Positions 43,660 to 55,220 of a DNA stretch of 57,500 nt are shown here, piece by piece. The notes under the pieces are model-generated. The model ran no database searches. It was not told the origin of the DNA and saw nothing but the letters and a program-made list of their open reading frames with translations. Position 1 is the first letter of the stretch. The number at the start of each line of letters is the position of its first letter. The stretch spans positions 19,557,319 through 19,614,818 of the forward strand of contig NC_135564.1 in NCBI RefSeq assembly GCF_964340395.1, read 5' to 3'. This stretch comes from Glandiceps talaboti. Its lineage: Eukaryota; Hemichordata; Enteropneusta; Spengelidae. Both the position numbers and the translations under genes were made by a program.

Positions 43660-44525
43660 TCGTTTACCTTGTACTTTGCAAAATTGTTCACTTCATTTAC
43701 CTACCACACATTTAATTATTAGGCAGCCAATGGCCAAACGAATGTGTGTGTCTGCCAAAATATCTATGTATTAGTTAAAGCGTAGGTAATACAGTTGTAA
43801 AATAATTTAATGAGAGTACAATTTGGGTATTGAAGACAATTTTCAAGTACTTTATGGCTTCCAATAATGTGTATGGTTTGAAATATTATGCCGCTAAATG
43901 GCCTCCTACATGTCCTTATTTTTCAAACAATTGCCTACTGTGGGAGGGGGACACACCCTCCCCACTAGTTATCGAAGGGGGGTGCCGTTTCTGTCAAGAC
44001 ATAGGATTCAAAAAGAAAACTCTGCTGGTTAAGTTTTTCCAAGTACAGGTTACAGCCCAATGAGCCCACATCCATTTGTAAAGAAATCTCTATGTCTGAT
44101 ATGTATGGACACTGAAGTTGATTTCCACTGTTAGCTTACAGTGTGTCATATAGTGTACCATACTGTACTTCTCTGACGTGTATGGGGAGGGGGTAATGTA
44201 TAATTGCATATTAAAATATGTGCAGCCGGGGGGGGGGGGGGTATGGACGTCGCCATCTTTCAAGCGCTAAATTACCTGTTAATCGAGATTTGTTTCAAAA
44301 CATTAGCATGGTTGATAATATATGTGAAAGGGGTAAACTAAGAATGGTTTCTGGGATCGCCTAAGTCAACACGACATATATTGTGGATGGTCTGAGATAT
44401 TCGATTACGATTCACATCGTCCGATTTCCAATCGTCCCAATATCCATATTAACATTCTTTATCGTTTCAAAATCACAAAAATGCATATGTCGTGGTGGGG
44501 TGAGTACCGACTCTAGTTTGGTCTC

Positions 44526-44526
<1 letters not shown>
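43660..44526. other. Gene-free stretch
   Basis: Includes a near-palindrome of GGGAGGG / CCCTCCC at 43941-43964 and a 13-base G run near 44228. No gene seen. Confidence 0.4.

Positions 44527-44605
<79 letters not shown>
44527..44605. repeat. (CT)n microsatellite
   Basis: About 39 units. Confidence 0.95.
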
Positions 44606-44606
<1 letters not shown>

Positions 44607-44736
44607 GTCTCCCCCTCTCTCTCGTCTCCGTATCGAAACTTATTCAGTCATAAAATCATCAGGTTTCTGACAATTTCCAATACCTGTTACAAGAAAGACT
44701 GCAGTACAAGAATATTTGGTTAGCTACATGTATTAC

Positions 44737-44868
44737 ATCTGATGCCTTATACGTGACACGCACGATAATTGTCCAGTTTGCATCAGCGGGTGTGCCTCGC
44801 CTTCTGTACATGTGCCGTACGTCTGGCTTGTCTGTCAGTGTCACATTTTGCTTCCCCTCTTCAGTTTT
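44737..44868 (-). CDS. Weak exon candidate, minus strand
   Basis: An open frame reads EGKQNVTLTDKPDVRHMY then RRRGTPADANWTIIVRVTYK, with balanced codon use unlike the surrounding low-complexity DNA. A GTAATA donor-like site follows. The acceptor side (CTGAAG) has a poor pyrimidine tract. If real it lies between the signal-peptide exon and the pentraxin exons on the same strand. No family recognised. Confidence 0.18.
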
Positions 44869-45753
44869 CTCAGATGTTTTAAGAATTTAAACATAGTCAG
44901 TGTCTGATCGACAAAAATTCTTTCCACTGAAGTTTAGAAAACATTTAGTGCAACTCTACGTAAACGTCATGTTGATGCATCATACATCATCATGAGACGT
45001 CACATTGACCTCACACTTCGCTTCGCGCTTCCTTCAACGTCCGGTCGTTATGAAACTAGTTCGAAGGCCTTCGCTAGCGATAGCGTGGCCAGTCTTGTTT
45101 TACTGCGTAATCGTCTAATGTTTTCCAAATAATTATGAATTAATTTATCTTTTTGTTTACACTTTGGGTATTTTACTTGCTATTAGAACTCCCGGGCAAC
45201 TCATATTTAATTTTCCAACCTTAGAATTTGTTCAATGATCGTCAGGTTTGAGTACTTTCCTAAGCCGGTCCCACAACTGTTATACTTATAAGTTATAGCT
45301 GGGCGTTGTGACCGGTAACCGGCTATTATCTACATCACTGCCTACTAGGTACGTCAAAAACACACCGTTCGCACATGTGAGCCTGATTTTAGGCAAAATA
45401 TCGGGCTATTAGAGTGCATACAGGCCCTTTTGTTCGCTTGTATTGTTTGCATTTGGTATTTGGCATTTCGCACGTTGTTTATTTGCACCATTCACAGTGT
45501 CTTATCATGCTTTGTGTAACTTGTAAGCCTAATCGACAACTGGGCCAACGGTTTTTACTAGACAAATTTGAAACAAATTTTGCGTCAGTTTGATGGTAAA
45601 CCTGCTATATTGACTACCAAACTTAGTTAACCCCAGTTATTTTTACTCATGTTGCATCACCATATATTTAGAAAGAGTATACTATATGAAATATGAGAGC
45701 CATGTGAAACTTCTTCAGTGCAAAATGGGATGAAGATATGAGGGCAAAGTCAG
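44869..45753. other. Gene-free stretch
   Basis: No feature recognised. Confidence 0.4.
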
Positions 45754-45925
45754 TGCTCCTTATAGTCTCGCTGCCAGACTCGAGACTATCGTCCCTAATC
45801 TGTTTACCGAGCGGCGCAGCCGCGAGAAGAGCGGGACCAGTCCCCCTCTATTCTCGCGGCTGCGCCGCTCGGTAAACAGATTAGGGACGATAGTCTCGAG
45901 TCTGGCAGCGAGACTATGCTCCTTA
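45754..45925. mobile_element. Foldback MITE with 66-bp perfect terminal inverted repeats and 9-bp target duplication
   Basis: TGCTCCTTA occurs at 45754-45762 and 45917-45925. Between them, 154 bp begins TAGTCTCGCTGCC and ends with its exact complement. The arms (45763-45828, 45851-45916) are perfect over 66 bp around a 22-base loop. Each arm has a nested hairpin TAGTCTCG...CGAGACTA. The GC-rich arms contrast with the AT-rich surroundings. A 9-bp duplication suits Mutator-like transposases, but no such gene is here. Confidence 0.85.
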
Positions 45926-46939
45926 CAGCAGTTTGTTTTTCCCGCATATGCATACATTACCCATAATCCTTTTAAGTATTCTGCAGATATCTGTGCAATG
46001 TGCACTCATGACTCATGAAAATCTGGAATGCACTGATCGAAGCCAATTGTACAGTTATACTATAAAAACAGGAGTTATGAGTATAATTGAAATAAAACAA
46101 GAGAATAAGAGATGAGGGCCCTCAGAATCGTCACGTAGAGTGATATAACAGTTACATGGATGCCGGGCATGTACCCATAGGTACGGGCCCGGGGGGGGGG
46201 GGGGTTCTGCATGCCGAACGTCATTAAGTATTTCCTTTACTTTGGTGCTCATGATCGTAATTTGGATGATGCCCAAGATATTTGAGGCGTGAATACCTGT
46301 TGTTCTTCTAAAGGCTTGTTTATTACTGTGAAGATCACACCCTAACACTTAATTGTTCTATAAACGACACATGGACAAGAATACTATTCCCATAGAGGTT
46401 AGTCTAGTTAATTCCTGATGGACCGTATTTCGTTCAGCGTTACGTTGTACATAACACGGTCAGTCAGAAACTATAGACGACATGGACGACATGGATGCCA
46501 TATAATATTCCCAATAGTCACTCAATTTTACTTAGCTAGAAATAATGTCCACAGACTCAAATCTGTCAGCACGTCTCTACTGTGAGTTTGTTGACGCTAT
46601 TGGCCGGTCAGGTTTGTTAAGAAGCTCCATACACTAGCAATATTTGTGGCCCAATTTTAAACTATTATTGGAAACGATTGTCATGTCATCTAAATCTGTA
46701 TTACTATGCATCAAACGCGTAGAAATGTGAAACACGTTTAGTGGTGGCGGTATGTAGTGCATAATGAAAAGGCGTACTACGAACATTTATTTCAAAATGA
46801 GCCCTGTGATATTACAATCTACATGTACGTACGTCCTAACCATGTAGTTCATATCATAAGCCTGCTTATATACATACATATGTATCGAATACACTAGCTA
46901 CACGTATAGCGTTTATGTACGTATTGATTGCAAGCACGG
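45926..46939. other. Gene-free stretch
   Basis: Holds a G run near 46190. No gene, RNA or transposon recognised. Confidence 0.4.
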
Positions 46940-47199
46940 TAGATTTGAATATTCATTTGTTTACTGCCCGGTTATGGGGGTGAACTCATGAATATATTCT
47001 GAACTAAATGCAAATGTATTCAAATCACTTCCGACTCGCAATCTGAACTATTTTTCAGATCGAGTATAATCCGATTAGACAGGCGCTAATGGGAAAGTAC
47101 AGAAACGTCCACCTCATCAGCATAAAAGTACAGAATTGAACTCAATCTGAACTATAGTACGGAAAGTGTCGTAAACTGTACTATTTTTTCTACTAGTGC
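46940..47199 (-). mobile_element. 260-bp interspersed element, copy 2 (inverted)
   Basis: Reverse complement of 20429-20688, apparently identical. Followed at 47273 by a CA/CAGA microsatellite. Confidence 0.75.
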
Positions 47200-47272
47200 A
47201 GGTCTAGCCATTACCCTAAAGATTATACGTTCCAAATTTAATTACAATTGAGCCAGCCGATTTTAGAAAATG

Positions 47273-47273
47273 A

Positions 47274-47315
<42 letters not shown>

Positions 47316-47357
47316 ACAGACACACACACACACACAGACAGACAGACAGACAGACAT
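47273..47357. repeat. (CA)n(CAGA)n microsatellite
   Basis: CA units grading into ACAG/CAGA. Confidence 0.92.
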
Positions 47358-47485
47358 GTCTGCCCTAAAGTATATCCTTCCTTACGGAAGGAAAAAATGA
47401 GAAAGCAAACCTCAAGAATGTCGTATCAATCAATAGTAGAACAAAGTGTCCGCCCGTATGTTGGTTTAATATAAAGTCTACTTAC

Positions 47486-47572
47486 CACCTTGCACTTTAA
47501 CGTGTCCTATTAGTAAGACAACTAACAAAGAGATTGGTAGTCGCATAGTTGTACCTTGTTGTACGGTTTTAT
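47486..47572 (-). CDS. Signal-peptide exon of a secreted protein (coding part 47486-47546)
   Basis: After an acceptor TTATTTCTACAG at 47573, a short leader precedes ATG (47546). It encodes a 20-residue segment with an Arg, a hydrophobic core LPISLLVVLLIG and a polar end HVKVQG, typical of a secretory signal peptide. A consensus GTAAGT donor follows after one further base (G), so the exon ends in phase 1. The nearest downstream same-strand exons found are the pentraxin exons, which also begin in phase 1; G joined to exon D gives Asp-Ala-Asn-Cys. A minus-strand promoter and first exon lie at 49.5 kb. The exon is well supported by signal and splice features; its assignment to the pentraxin gene is inference. 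Confidence 0.65.
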
Positions 47573-47649
47573 CTGTAGAAATAATAACAAATAATATGGA
47601 TGAGTACTCATAATGCCATGGTACGTACCTGTAATGGCACAACAACTCT

Positions 47650-47940
47650 TTTAACAGAGGGAGGGGTATAAATCATTGAAGACGGTGAAGCTTATAGGGT
47701 CCTCGATCCTACCAGTTGTCTAGCTGCTAGACCTCGGGAGTTCTTCCGTTATAATACGACACGACACACAACCGAACAACCAGCAGCAAGACTATCCTAC
47801 CAGGTCCTCATTTATAAAGTTGATTTGATTGGGCGGTAGTTCAGTTCTTGCCGAAGGACTCTAACCATTCAAAAACAAATTACAAGGTTCGAACTGGCAA
47901 CTTGCACATTCCGAGCCGACCATTCGACCATCACGAGTCC
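47650..47940 (-). mobile_element. tRNA-derived SINE-like element
   Basis: On the minus strand TGGTCGAATGG (complement of 47920-47930) resembles a pol III A box. AGTTCGAACCT (complement of 47885-47895) resembles a B box, at normal tRNA spacing. Downstream comes GAGTCCTTCGGCAAGAACTG and a body reaching about 47650. The right end and any target duplication are unclear. Confidence 0.5.
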
Positions 47941-47995
47941 ACAGAATTATATCTCAAATTAACATTTGTTTCAAACACCAATTTGAAAATCATGA

Positions 47996-48804
47996 TATGT
48001 ATTTAAGTTGGATTTTTAGCCCATCTAGGCAGGGACGGAGACGGAGATTGGTGATGTAATAAAATCAACGAAATCGTTAGCTTGGCGTTCGTTGAAACCA
48101 GATATAAGAACGTTTCTTTGTGCGTTCTATTATACACATAGTCCAAGATGGAACGGTACCTCATAGAAGAGAGAGATTGTCATGAGACGAAACTTGGTTG
48201 GCCGACTAATTCAATGTTATAGTCTTAAAATGGAAGCAGTGCGAGTGAGTACTTCCTCATTTAAACCCAATACATCGATAATGAACCGCTCGGAAATCCG
48301 GTCAATGGAACAACGTATGTTGCACTTTTCAAATTTTATATAATTACATAATAACGTTTCATCTTTCAAATGTTACATAATTTTACATAATTTTATGCAT
48401 AATTTTATCTCTATTCATAGAGTATGACATATGCTTAAATCTTATGAAAGACATCACCAGGGGTTCAATATCCAATCACCTTGTCTAGATTAGTAAAATA
48501 AAAATTCATATCTCAAACACCATAAAATAGTTGTGCAATGTTATAATCATAATTTTACAGAACAATGAAATTATATGATGAAGTTCTAAAATTAACACAT
48601 CACATCATATTAAACTTGCTGACGTTTCAATCGTGCCTGGTACAAACAATTCCGAAATATGCGATGTTGAGATGTCGCAGACGTATGTTTTTTTTACATA
48701 AACAGAATATCATTGTATTTTACAAAGTTTAAACTCATTTTGACTTCATATGAAAATTACTAAATATCCTGAATGGAATTAACTTAGCTCTGAGACTCGT
48801 AACA
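47996..48804 (-). mobile_element. Diverged solo LTR of the 25-34 kb retrotransposon family with one half inverted
   Basis: 48407-48804 on the minus strand matches the 5' half of the LTR, starting TGTTACGAGTCTCAG. 47996-48315 on the plus strand matches the 3' half (TATTTAAGTTGG, GGAGACGGAGATTGGT, GCGTTCGTTGAA, AGTGCGAGTGAGTACTTCC). The split is at the same LTR point in both. About 90 AT-rich bases separate them. Confidence 0.75.
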
Positions 48805-49335
48805 CAAATATCATTCAATCAAATATTTCTGGTAGTACTTTTTATGTTTGTGTTTGGAACAAAAGCTTGAATTAGTACATAGTTTACAAACACAGATGGA
48901 TTTTTAGTTGAAGACGATGATACTAAGGTTAGCTCTGATCGAATTTATTCCGCATATGGTTTTGCCTTTTGAAAATAACATTTTAACGAGTAAATGATCA
49001 TTAGTATCAATATTCAAGTTCTAATGCCGAATGTGCAGTGTGTTCCTATACGATATAGATGGCTGGATAAATGTTAACAAACATTCCATCGTCAATTGTA
49101 CCAAAGTATTGATTATTCCAGCGCTTTGTACAGTAGGCCAGGTTTTTTGGTTTTACATTTTGTGTTTTGTTTAGCAGCACTGTAAAACATATGTATAACA
49201 TATTAATTTGTCTAATCCGTAAAACAGTGTAATAACAATGTAATAATTATATAAAAAGTTCTTTATTTGAATTAACATTTTGGAGTAACAAATTAAAGGT
49301 TATTCAACTGAAATAAATGAATACTAGAAGACGAC
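48805..49335. other. Gene-free AT-rich stretch
   Basis: No feature recognised. If the minus-strand gene starting at 49.5 kb is real, this is intron 1. Confidence 0.4.
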
Positions 49336-49387
49336 GACCACCACCACCACCACCACCACCACCACCACCACCACCACCACAACCACC
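49336..49387. repeat. (ACC)n microsatellite
   Basis: About 16 units. Confidence 0.93.
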
Positions 49388-49499
49388 AAAGACGTTCGAA
49401 AGCACCAGTAGAATCCGAGGAGGATTGGTGGAGTCACTACAATCACAGATACCGTTGCTTCCCTCGCCGTAATAATCTTTAAAAAAACATATCTCTTAC

Positions 49500-49541
49500 C
49501 TTCTAATTTCAGAAATGTTTGGTCCACCTTCCCCTTCTGAA
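49500..49541 (-). other. Candidate untranslated first exon
   Basis: About 25 bases downstream of the TATA box, GAAGGGGAAGGTGGACC leads to GAAATTAGAAG and a GTAAGA donor at 49499. No ATG is present, consistent with a 5' untranslated exon joining the acceptor at 47573. The start is estimated from TATA spacing. Confidence 0.45.
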
Positions 49542-49566
49542 TAATCAATGTGTCTCAAGCATCCAC

Positions 49567-49621
49567 CTTATATAGAATAAATAGACGCGAAAGTAGTTCT
49601 GGGTTGTTTATCGCGACCAAT
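49567..49621 (-). promoter_or_regulatory. Minus-strand core promoter: CCAAT box and TATA box
   Basis: TATATAAG (49567-49574, minus strand) lies about 45 bp downstream of ATTGG (49617-49621). Spacing to the putative first exon and its donor is normal for an animal TATA promoter. Confidence 0.5.
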
Positions 49622-50420
49622 CACCTTGTTGGCTATGACTAAGATAGTGCATTTGCCTTATCACAAAGTCATATCAAACGCACTGTTGCACACAACTTTC
49701 AAGGTGTTGTTAGTAATTAGTTCATCCATAGAATACAATAAATCGGTTCTAAAATATATTTCATTAACTTGTGATTACATGCAATTCCATCGAAAACTAG
49801 TGCAGTGTCTATATACAAAGTTTTAAACGTAGTGGTTGTCAGTCAACCATCTCACCAGTGTTCTTGCGTACAAATGTCTTGTCAAATTTCACTGATAAAG
49901 AAATTTCGCCAAAGAGATTTAGTAATTCAAAATCGTATAATTTACGAATAATTTTGCCCTTAAATAGAATTCTTATTATTCGTATTTGAACGATACGGTA
50001 TTATAACAAGTTAAATATGACCATTACTGAATACAGGACCGGAAGATGTGACAGGTACCGTGGCCGACCAGTTGAAAGTACTCCCCAAGACTCTACGCAA
50101 CCAAATAAAAGTTGCTCTGCTGAACGTTATGATCTCTGTACGAAAGCCGTTGCGGTTCTACAAAATTCAAAATTCAATAACTGGCAAATGCACGCATTCG
50201 CCTTCAAAAGCGTCAGTACGTGACACATCAACTGACAATATTTTGAGAAAATCTTCCCCTCAATCATGGTAATAGCATAATCCAATTTTCGGCTACCCTG
50301 GATGCTTAACCTTGCATAACGTTTTATATATAGACTGACAACTCAATACAACCGAATGTTTTACCATCGAAAGCTGCTATGAACAAAGGTTAATAAGGCT
50401 TAATATGTTTGTTGAAAAAG
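49622..50420. other. Gene-free stretch
   Basis: Open frames at 49626-49826 and 50017-50272 show no recognisable content. Confidence 0.4.
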
Positions 50421-50803
50421 AACAATAAAAAAAATTGTATGGTTCCGAGTACACTCAATTTTAGAATAGGTGGGGTAGGCAGATTTTTCATATTATTATT
50501 ATTATTATTATTTTTTTTTTTTCTGCGTAAATGTCTAGTTCAGGTTTTCCATTGTTTCCCAAATTAGCTCAGTGTTATTTATTTCTTCCTATCAGATGTA
50601 CAGCCTTTACAGATTGTAAGAACAGCTTCATTTTGTCTTTTTAAGTTGATGTCAGTTTCCGCATCCACTATGTCGAGTGAGACTTCACACAATTTTTGCG
50701 ATTTTATTAATATTCTTTTCTCGAATACGTAAAAAGATTTAGGGTTGGCAGTGAAAAGCTATACGGGTCGGGTAAACGGAACCAAACAATTATCGTCTAG
50801 GCC
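50421..50803 (+). mobile_element. TAGGCCTA-type MITE
   Basis: Starts AATAAAAAAAATTGTATGGTT, ends GGAACCAAACAATTATCG..TAGGCC. The interior matches 56523-56866 closely (TCAATTTTAGAATAGGTGGG, TGTCTAGTTCAGGTTTTC, TTTCTTCCTATCAGATGTAC) and 34638-34994 in reverse. Contains a (TTA)n expansion at 50495-50515. Confidence 0.72.
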
Positions 50804-51400
50804 GAGTGAATGTGACCTTTAGTTGCAAATTAAGTTATGAAAATTAGGTAGGATATTGTAAGGTTTTTTTTAATTGGGGGTATACATCGGTTACAAGATT
50901 ATGTCTAAACACTACTAGAGATGTTGACATTGGATTACTTGGTGACACTTTGTCACATTCATTATAACACATAGTCATGGGGGGGGGGGGGTATTCTCAC
51001 CAGTGAAAAGTCCTTTGGGTCCAAATCAAAATAATGTCAAGTATGTTATGGAATGATTGGTGGTCACTGTTAACGTTTAATGGCTCACACAAGCACATTC
51101 ATTTGTTTAATGTCAGAACACAGCCTGCAATATGTTTACTAGGCAGAACGTTGTATTTATTGCAAACAGAAACCATAGTAGAGTACAGAACAGCAGCTTG
51201 GTATATCGGGAAAGCCTAAAATCCCAGTCTCTCGCTCTCCCGATCGGGGTGTCAACACATACAATGTTATCAACTGTAAATATCATATCAAAATAGTTCA
51301 AACATACTGAAAACCAAAAGCTCATAATCTGAAATCCACTGTTTTGATGATAATAAAATAGCTTGAATTGTTTTAATCACGTGTTTTGGAACAGCTGATA
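50804..51400. other. Gene-free stretch
   Basis: G run near 50980. Open frames at 51034-51219 and 51113-51325 are not recognisable. Confidence 0.4.
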
Positions 51401-51560
51401 CAGTGAAATAGAAGGTAAATGACTCCAGTCTAATTAACTATCTTGGTACATAACGAGCCAACTTTAGCTGACACAAGATTCAACACAAAAGAGATATAAT
51501 TGCAATGCAAGTGTGACTGCTGGTAGCTGATGATATCAAAACTAAATTAAATCAGGCCTA
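51401..51560 (+). repeat. Direct repeat, copy 1 (pairs with 53351-53512)
   Basis: Shared order: TCTAATTAACTATCTT, ACATAAC, AGCTGACACAAGA, AACACAAAAGA, TAATTGCAAT, GTGTGACTGCTG, GATATCAAAAC. Copies are 1.95 kb apart. Confidence 0.7.
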
Positions 51561-53160
51561 AGAGAGCAATCACCTTTGACGGCCGGGGTGGGCCAGTGAC
51601 ATTTTGTTCGTGTTGTTCTTAAAAATAGTGACCCTGCATTTCATCGACAAATTTATCCAACCAACCCCCTCTGACAAATAAAAAAAACCATTGAACCCCC
51701 CCCCCCCCTATCTGTTGACAAGAAACATTCTTTTGTTCTTGTAAAAGACATTATTCTCAAAGCATAATACCGCACACTGCATAGTTAATTTTACATGTTA
51801 CACGTTTAGTAATTTTAAGTGTATCTGGCAAATCGCTCACCAAAATCCATCGCTTCACATGTATAAAGCTCTTTAGACAGGAACCCTATGAGAAGTATGA
51901 TTAGCTGTTCACGGACATACAAAATATTCATGGTTAGTCTAGGATATCTCTTAGATTGAGTGCACTCCATTGATTAATTCAGCTAATCATCAAATACAAT
52001 ATTATAAATGGAGTTAATATACAACTGTCATACATAATTATGTATTTGCAATGTTTGCATCATATTATGATATGTTCACATCATATAGTCAATATATTGT
52101 GTTCTTTAGACTTAAGACAGCTGTGGCTTTGCATACATGTACACGCATTGACTAGTTGCATTCCTCAATGCACTTGTTTGTCCTGTTCATAATTGTTCAG
52201 TTTAATCATGGCACTGACTCAAACTCCCATCCCTTCATTGACCAAACTGCCAATTTAACCAAAATGGTTTTGAAAAGTTTTTGAATAATGAAATGTGATA
52301 AATGTCACTGATTTCAAAATAGAAATTAAAAAATGTCATAAAAAGGTTTTCTGTACTACAGCTGTTTCAGAACTGGATTACTAATTCAATTCACGTGTTA
52401 CTGGCTATGCTGTCCAGTATATTGCTGACAACATGATAGCCTTGAAAATAAAATACATTCTAATACCAAGGAAATGTAATTATGATCTGCTAACAAAATG
52501 TTACTCGCAGTATACAGTCACTCAATGTGGATACTGGGGTCGATTATGACCTGGGGGTCGGTGGAAACAGAAGGGGTCACTCAAAAAATGCTAAGCTAGA
52601 AGGGGATTACTCAAAAACTGAGGAGTGAAAGGGGGGGGGGGTGCTACTCAAAATTTTTGCTAACACTGAAGTAAAGAACACACCTATGCATACATAATTA
52701 TGCAAATTAACAACAAACATTTTTATTCACAGTGTTTTTTCTGTTAGAATTTTTCAGTGCATATTGCATATACATATGCAAACACATGTTAAAATAGCCT
52801 CAAAAAGCATTCTTTTGGTCTTTGAATTTCAAAAATCTCCATGAATGGGATTGGGACACCCCCCCCCCCCCCTCTTCCTTTTGAAATAAGCTACATCCAT
52901 CATGTTATTAGGAAATTCAATTTCAAAATAAAATGTTTGGTTTTGTTTGTTTGTTTGTTTGTTTGTTTGATTGTTTGTTTGTTTGTCAAAGGAACACTCA
53001 ACCTCAAACTGTGCAATGTTTGTAGAAAGCCATTAACAGTTATGACTGTAAAATAGTGGGGGGAGGCGCTTACTCAAACATTTCAAGCCAGGCAGGGGGT
53101 GGCTCAGATTTTACTGGATTTTCAAAGCAATCACTCTGACCCCCCTCCCCCACCATGTAA
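51561..53160. other. Homopolymer-rich repeat region
   Basis: G or C runs of 10-14 bases near 51700, 52630 and 52860, in phrases such as GGGGTCACTCAAAAAATGC and GGGGATTACTCAAAAACTG, indicate diverged copies of a short repeat. No gene. Confidence 0.45.
52938..52988. repeat. (TTTG)n microsatellite
   Basis: About 12 units. Confidence 0.9.
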
Positions 53161-53350
53161 TAAATAATGATGGCTCATAAATCCCACGTCAAAGCCTACA
53201 TAAGGCGAATGTGACTCAAGGCATAGAGTGTTTCATTTAGATATTATATTTTAGATAACAGACTGTCTCTCTGATTTTTAGAATTGGCAGAATTGACGAA
53301 TTGAAAGTACTTTTGACTAAAGAGTGCACATAAGTCAATAACCCCTCAGA

Positions 53351-53512
53351 ACATCTAATACAGTACAATAGAAGAGAAATGACCTCCAATCTAATTAACT
53401 ATCTTAATACATAACACGTTCAGCTGACACAAGACTGAACACAAAAGAATGATAATTGCAATACAGGTGTGACTGCTGAAGCAGCTGATATCAAAACGAA
53501 ATTAATATAACC
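53351..53512 (+). repeat. Direct repeat, copy 2
   Basis: Diverged partner of 51401-51560. Confidence 0.7.
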
Positions 53513-53881
53513 AAAACTAAAAATATTCAATTAATGTACAAATGTTGCACTGCCAGACGCACTGGACTAGTTTTTACTATTTTCTGTTCTTCCTTTATCT
53601 TTTTACCTAAGAATGTAAAATATGTCTCCCTTTCAAAGCTGTAACAAATGAGTAATAAATAAATAATAATAATAAAAATAATATATATAATGATAAATTA
53701 ATATTATAACTTCCACGTCGGATATGAGTTGTAAGTTTTTTCAGGGGTTTGCATTAAAAAAACAACCAGTTTCTTTGCCAAAATACAAACATAAAAATAC
53801 ACATATTGTAAGAAATTGTTTAATAAAACGATGCATATCGTTAAGTGTACCATCTCACCTTATCACTCACACTGTCCGTGA

Positions 53882-54139
53882 ATGTTGTTGTTAAAATATG
53901 ATGGTGATGGTAGCAGTGATGATGATGATGATGATGATTTAATTTTGAATGTCATAGAGAACACAGACAGTGATACATGCACTGACTCAAGTCGTACCAG
54001 TGAGTCAGATTAAAGTGACACTAATAATGGCAATACTGAAGGTGAAGGTGATGATGATGACAATGATATCAGGGAACTTTTACAAGTGACCAGATCAGAC
54101 AGAGTATGCACAACATGGACAGCACGTTTTAGATACTAA
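53882..54139 (+). pseudogene. Acidic ORF remnant with one internal stop
   Basis: Begins ATG and reads an Asp-run, then LILNVIENTDSDTCTDSS, a TAA at 54011-54013, then SDTNNGNTEGEGDDDD, IRELLQVTRSDRVCTTWTAR and a stop at 54137. The text on both sides of the internal TAA is of the same acidic kind in the same frame, so the stop looks secondary. The Asp run is encoded by a GAT microsatellite. It resembles acidic N-terminal regions of some transposase or host proteins, but I cannot assign a family. Confidence 0.35.
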
Positions 54140-54321
54140 CGAGATTGTAAATGATTATAAGAGAAAGGTCACTAGCCAGTCTTTTACTGTTTGTCACTTT
54201 ATAAATCAAACCACTTTTTACACCTTTAAATTGGGATTAGACGGTTAATATAACAAAATCATACATAAAGGAATTCTAATTTGGTGGCAATCTCACCCCA
54301 TACTATGTACTATACTAGTTT

Positions 54322-54591
54322 AGGTAGTTATGTTTTCCATTGTTTCCCACCTGATCTCTAGATGTCTGTGTTATTGGTTTCTTCTGATCACATGTACAGG
54401 CATTAAAAATTGCAGCAAAAGTTTTGTGTTGTCATTTTAAGTTTCCGCATCCACTATTTCTCGCCAGACTTCACAATTTTCGCGATTTTATTTATTTTTC
54501 TTGAATACATGAAAAAACAGTTTCGGGTCGGCGTGAAAACGTAGGTAGGGTTGGGTAACCGGAATTAAACAATTTTTTTTCTATGCCTTAG
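54322..54591 (+). mobile_element. TAGGCCTA-type MITE, left-truncated copy
   Basis: Contains TTCCATTGTTTCCCA, CCGCATCCACTATTTC, CTTCACAATTTTCGCGATTTT and an end GGTAACCGGAATTAAACAA..TATGCCTTAG, in the order of the full copies. Confidence 0.6.
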
Positions 54592-55220
54592 CAATAATCA
54601 ACAACCCCTTCACCAGGAATTTGAAGTTTTACTATCCCATCGGCGCTATAGAGATCCAAAGACAAAAACCAACAGAGCTAAATATTCATTCAAATGACAC
54701 TCTGAAAGTGGTTTCCACCCTGAACCTTGTCAGGAATGATTAGTAACTTATTCTTTCACTGTTTTCATGTATCTGCCTTTATTTTCAATTTGTGATTCTC
54801 TTAGATGTTGAAAGTATTTATTGTGCGAATTGTATTGTATATTGATTGTTTTAAATATTTTTTTTTTCATATATGGTTTTTGCTTTACTGTCACACAAAG
54901 AATTGTCCATGTTGGGACAATAAAGATGTATTATACTAAATAATTGTATTGTATTGCATTGTATCAATTCTACCTTTAATTCTACCAGATACACTATTAT
55001 TCACGAGTTTGAAAAAGTCTCCCTCAAAGGAATTCACAGCATTCAATTTTTTTTTTTGAGTATTAAAGTCAATATAAGTTGCTACAACCAAGAGATTGCA
55101 TTCACAGGGATTCGATAAAGGCCTTTGTATTTGTTTACAGACATTTTTGTCTTTATTGTTATACACTAATTGTCTCGTATGCAGTGTATCTTTTATGACA
55201 ATACTTGCTGATTCTAAAAT
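54592..55220 (+). mobile_element. LINE 3' tail (about 54880-54965) in otherwise gene-free DNA
   Basis: TTGGGACAATAAAGATGTATT followed by an ATTGTATTGTATTGC microsatellite resembles the 3' end of CR1/Rex-type LINEs (GGGACAATAAAG plus a TATTG repeat). No coding sequence is attached. The rest of the interval shows nothing. Confidence 0.4.

Noticed and set aside
46940-47199. 260-bp element as a Helitron because its end contains CTAG followed by T
   Set aside because: No TC start at the other end, no GC-rich subterminal hairpin, and the A/T insertion context is not clear.
47806-47820. TTTATAAAG as a TATA box for the signal-peptide exon
   Set aside because: It lies inside or beside the SINE-like sequence; the CCAAT/TATA pair at 49.57-49.62 kb with a donor-bearing first exon is a better promoter.
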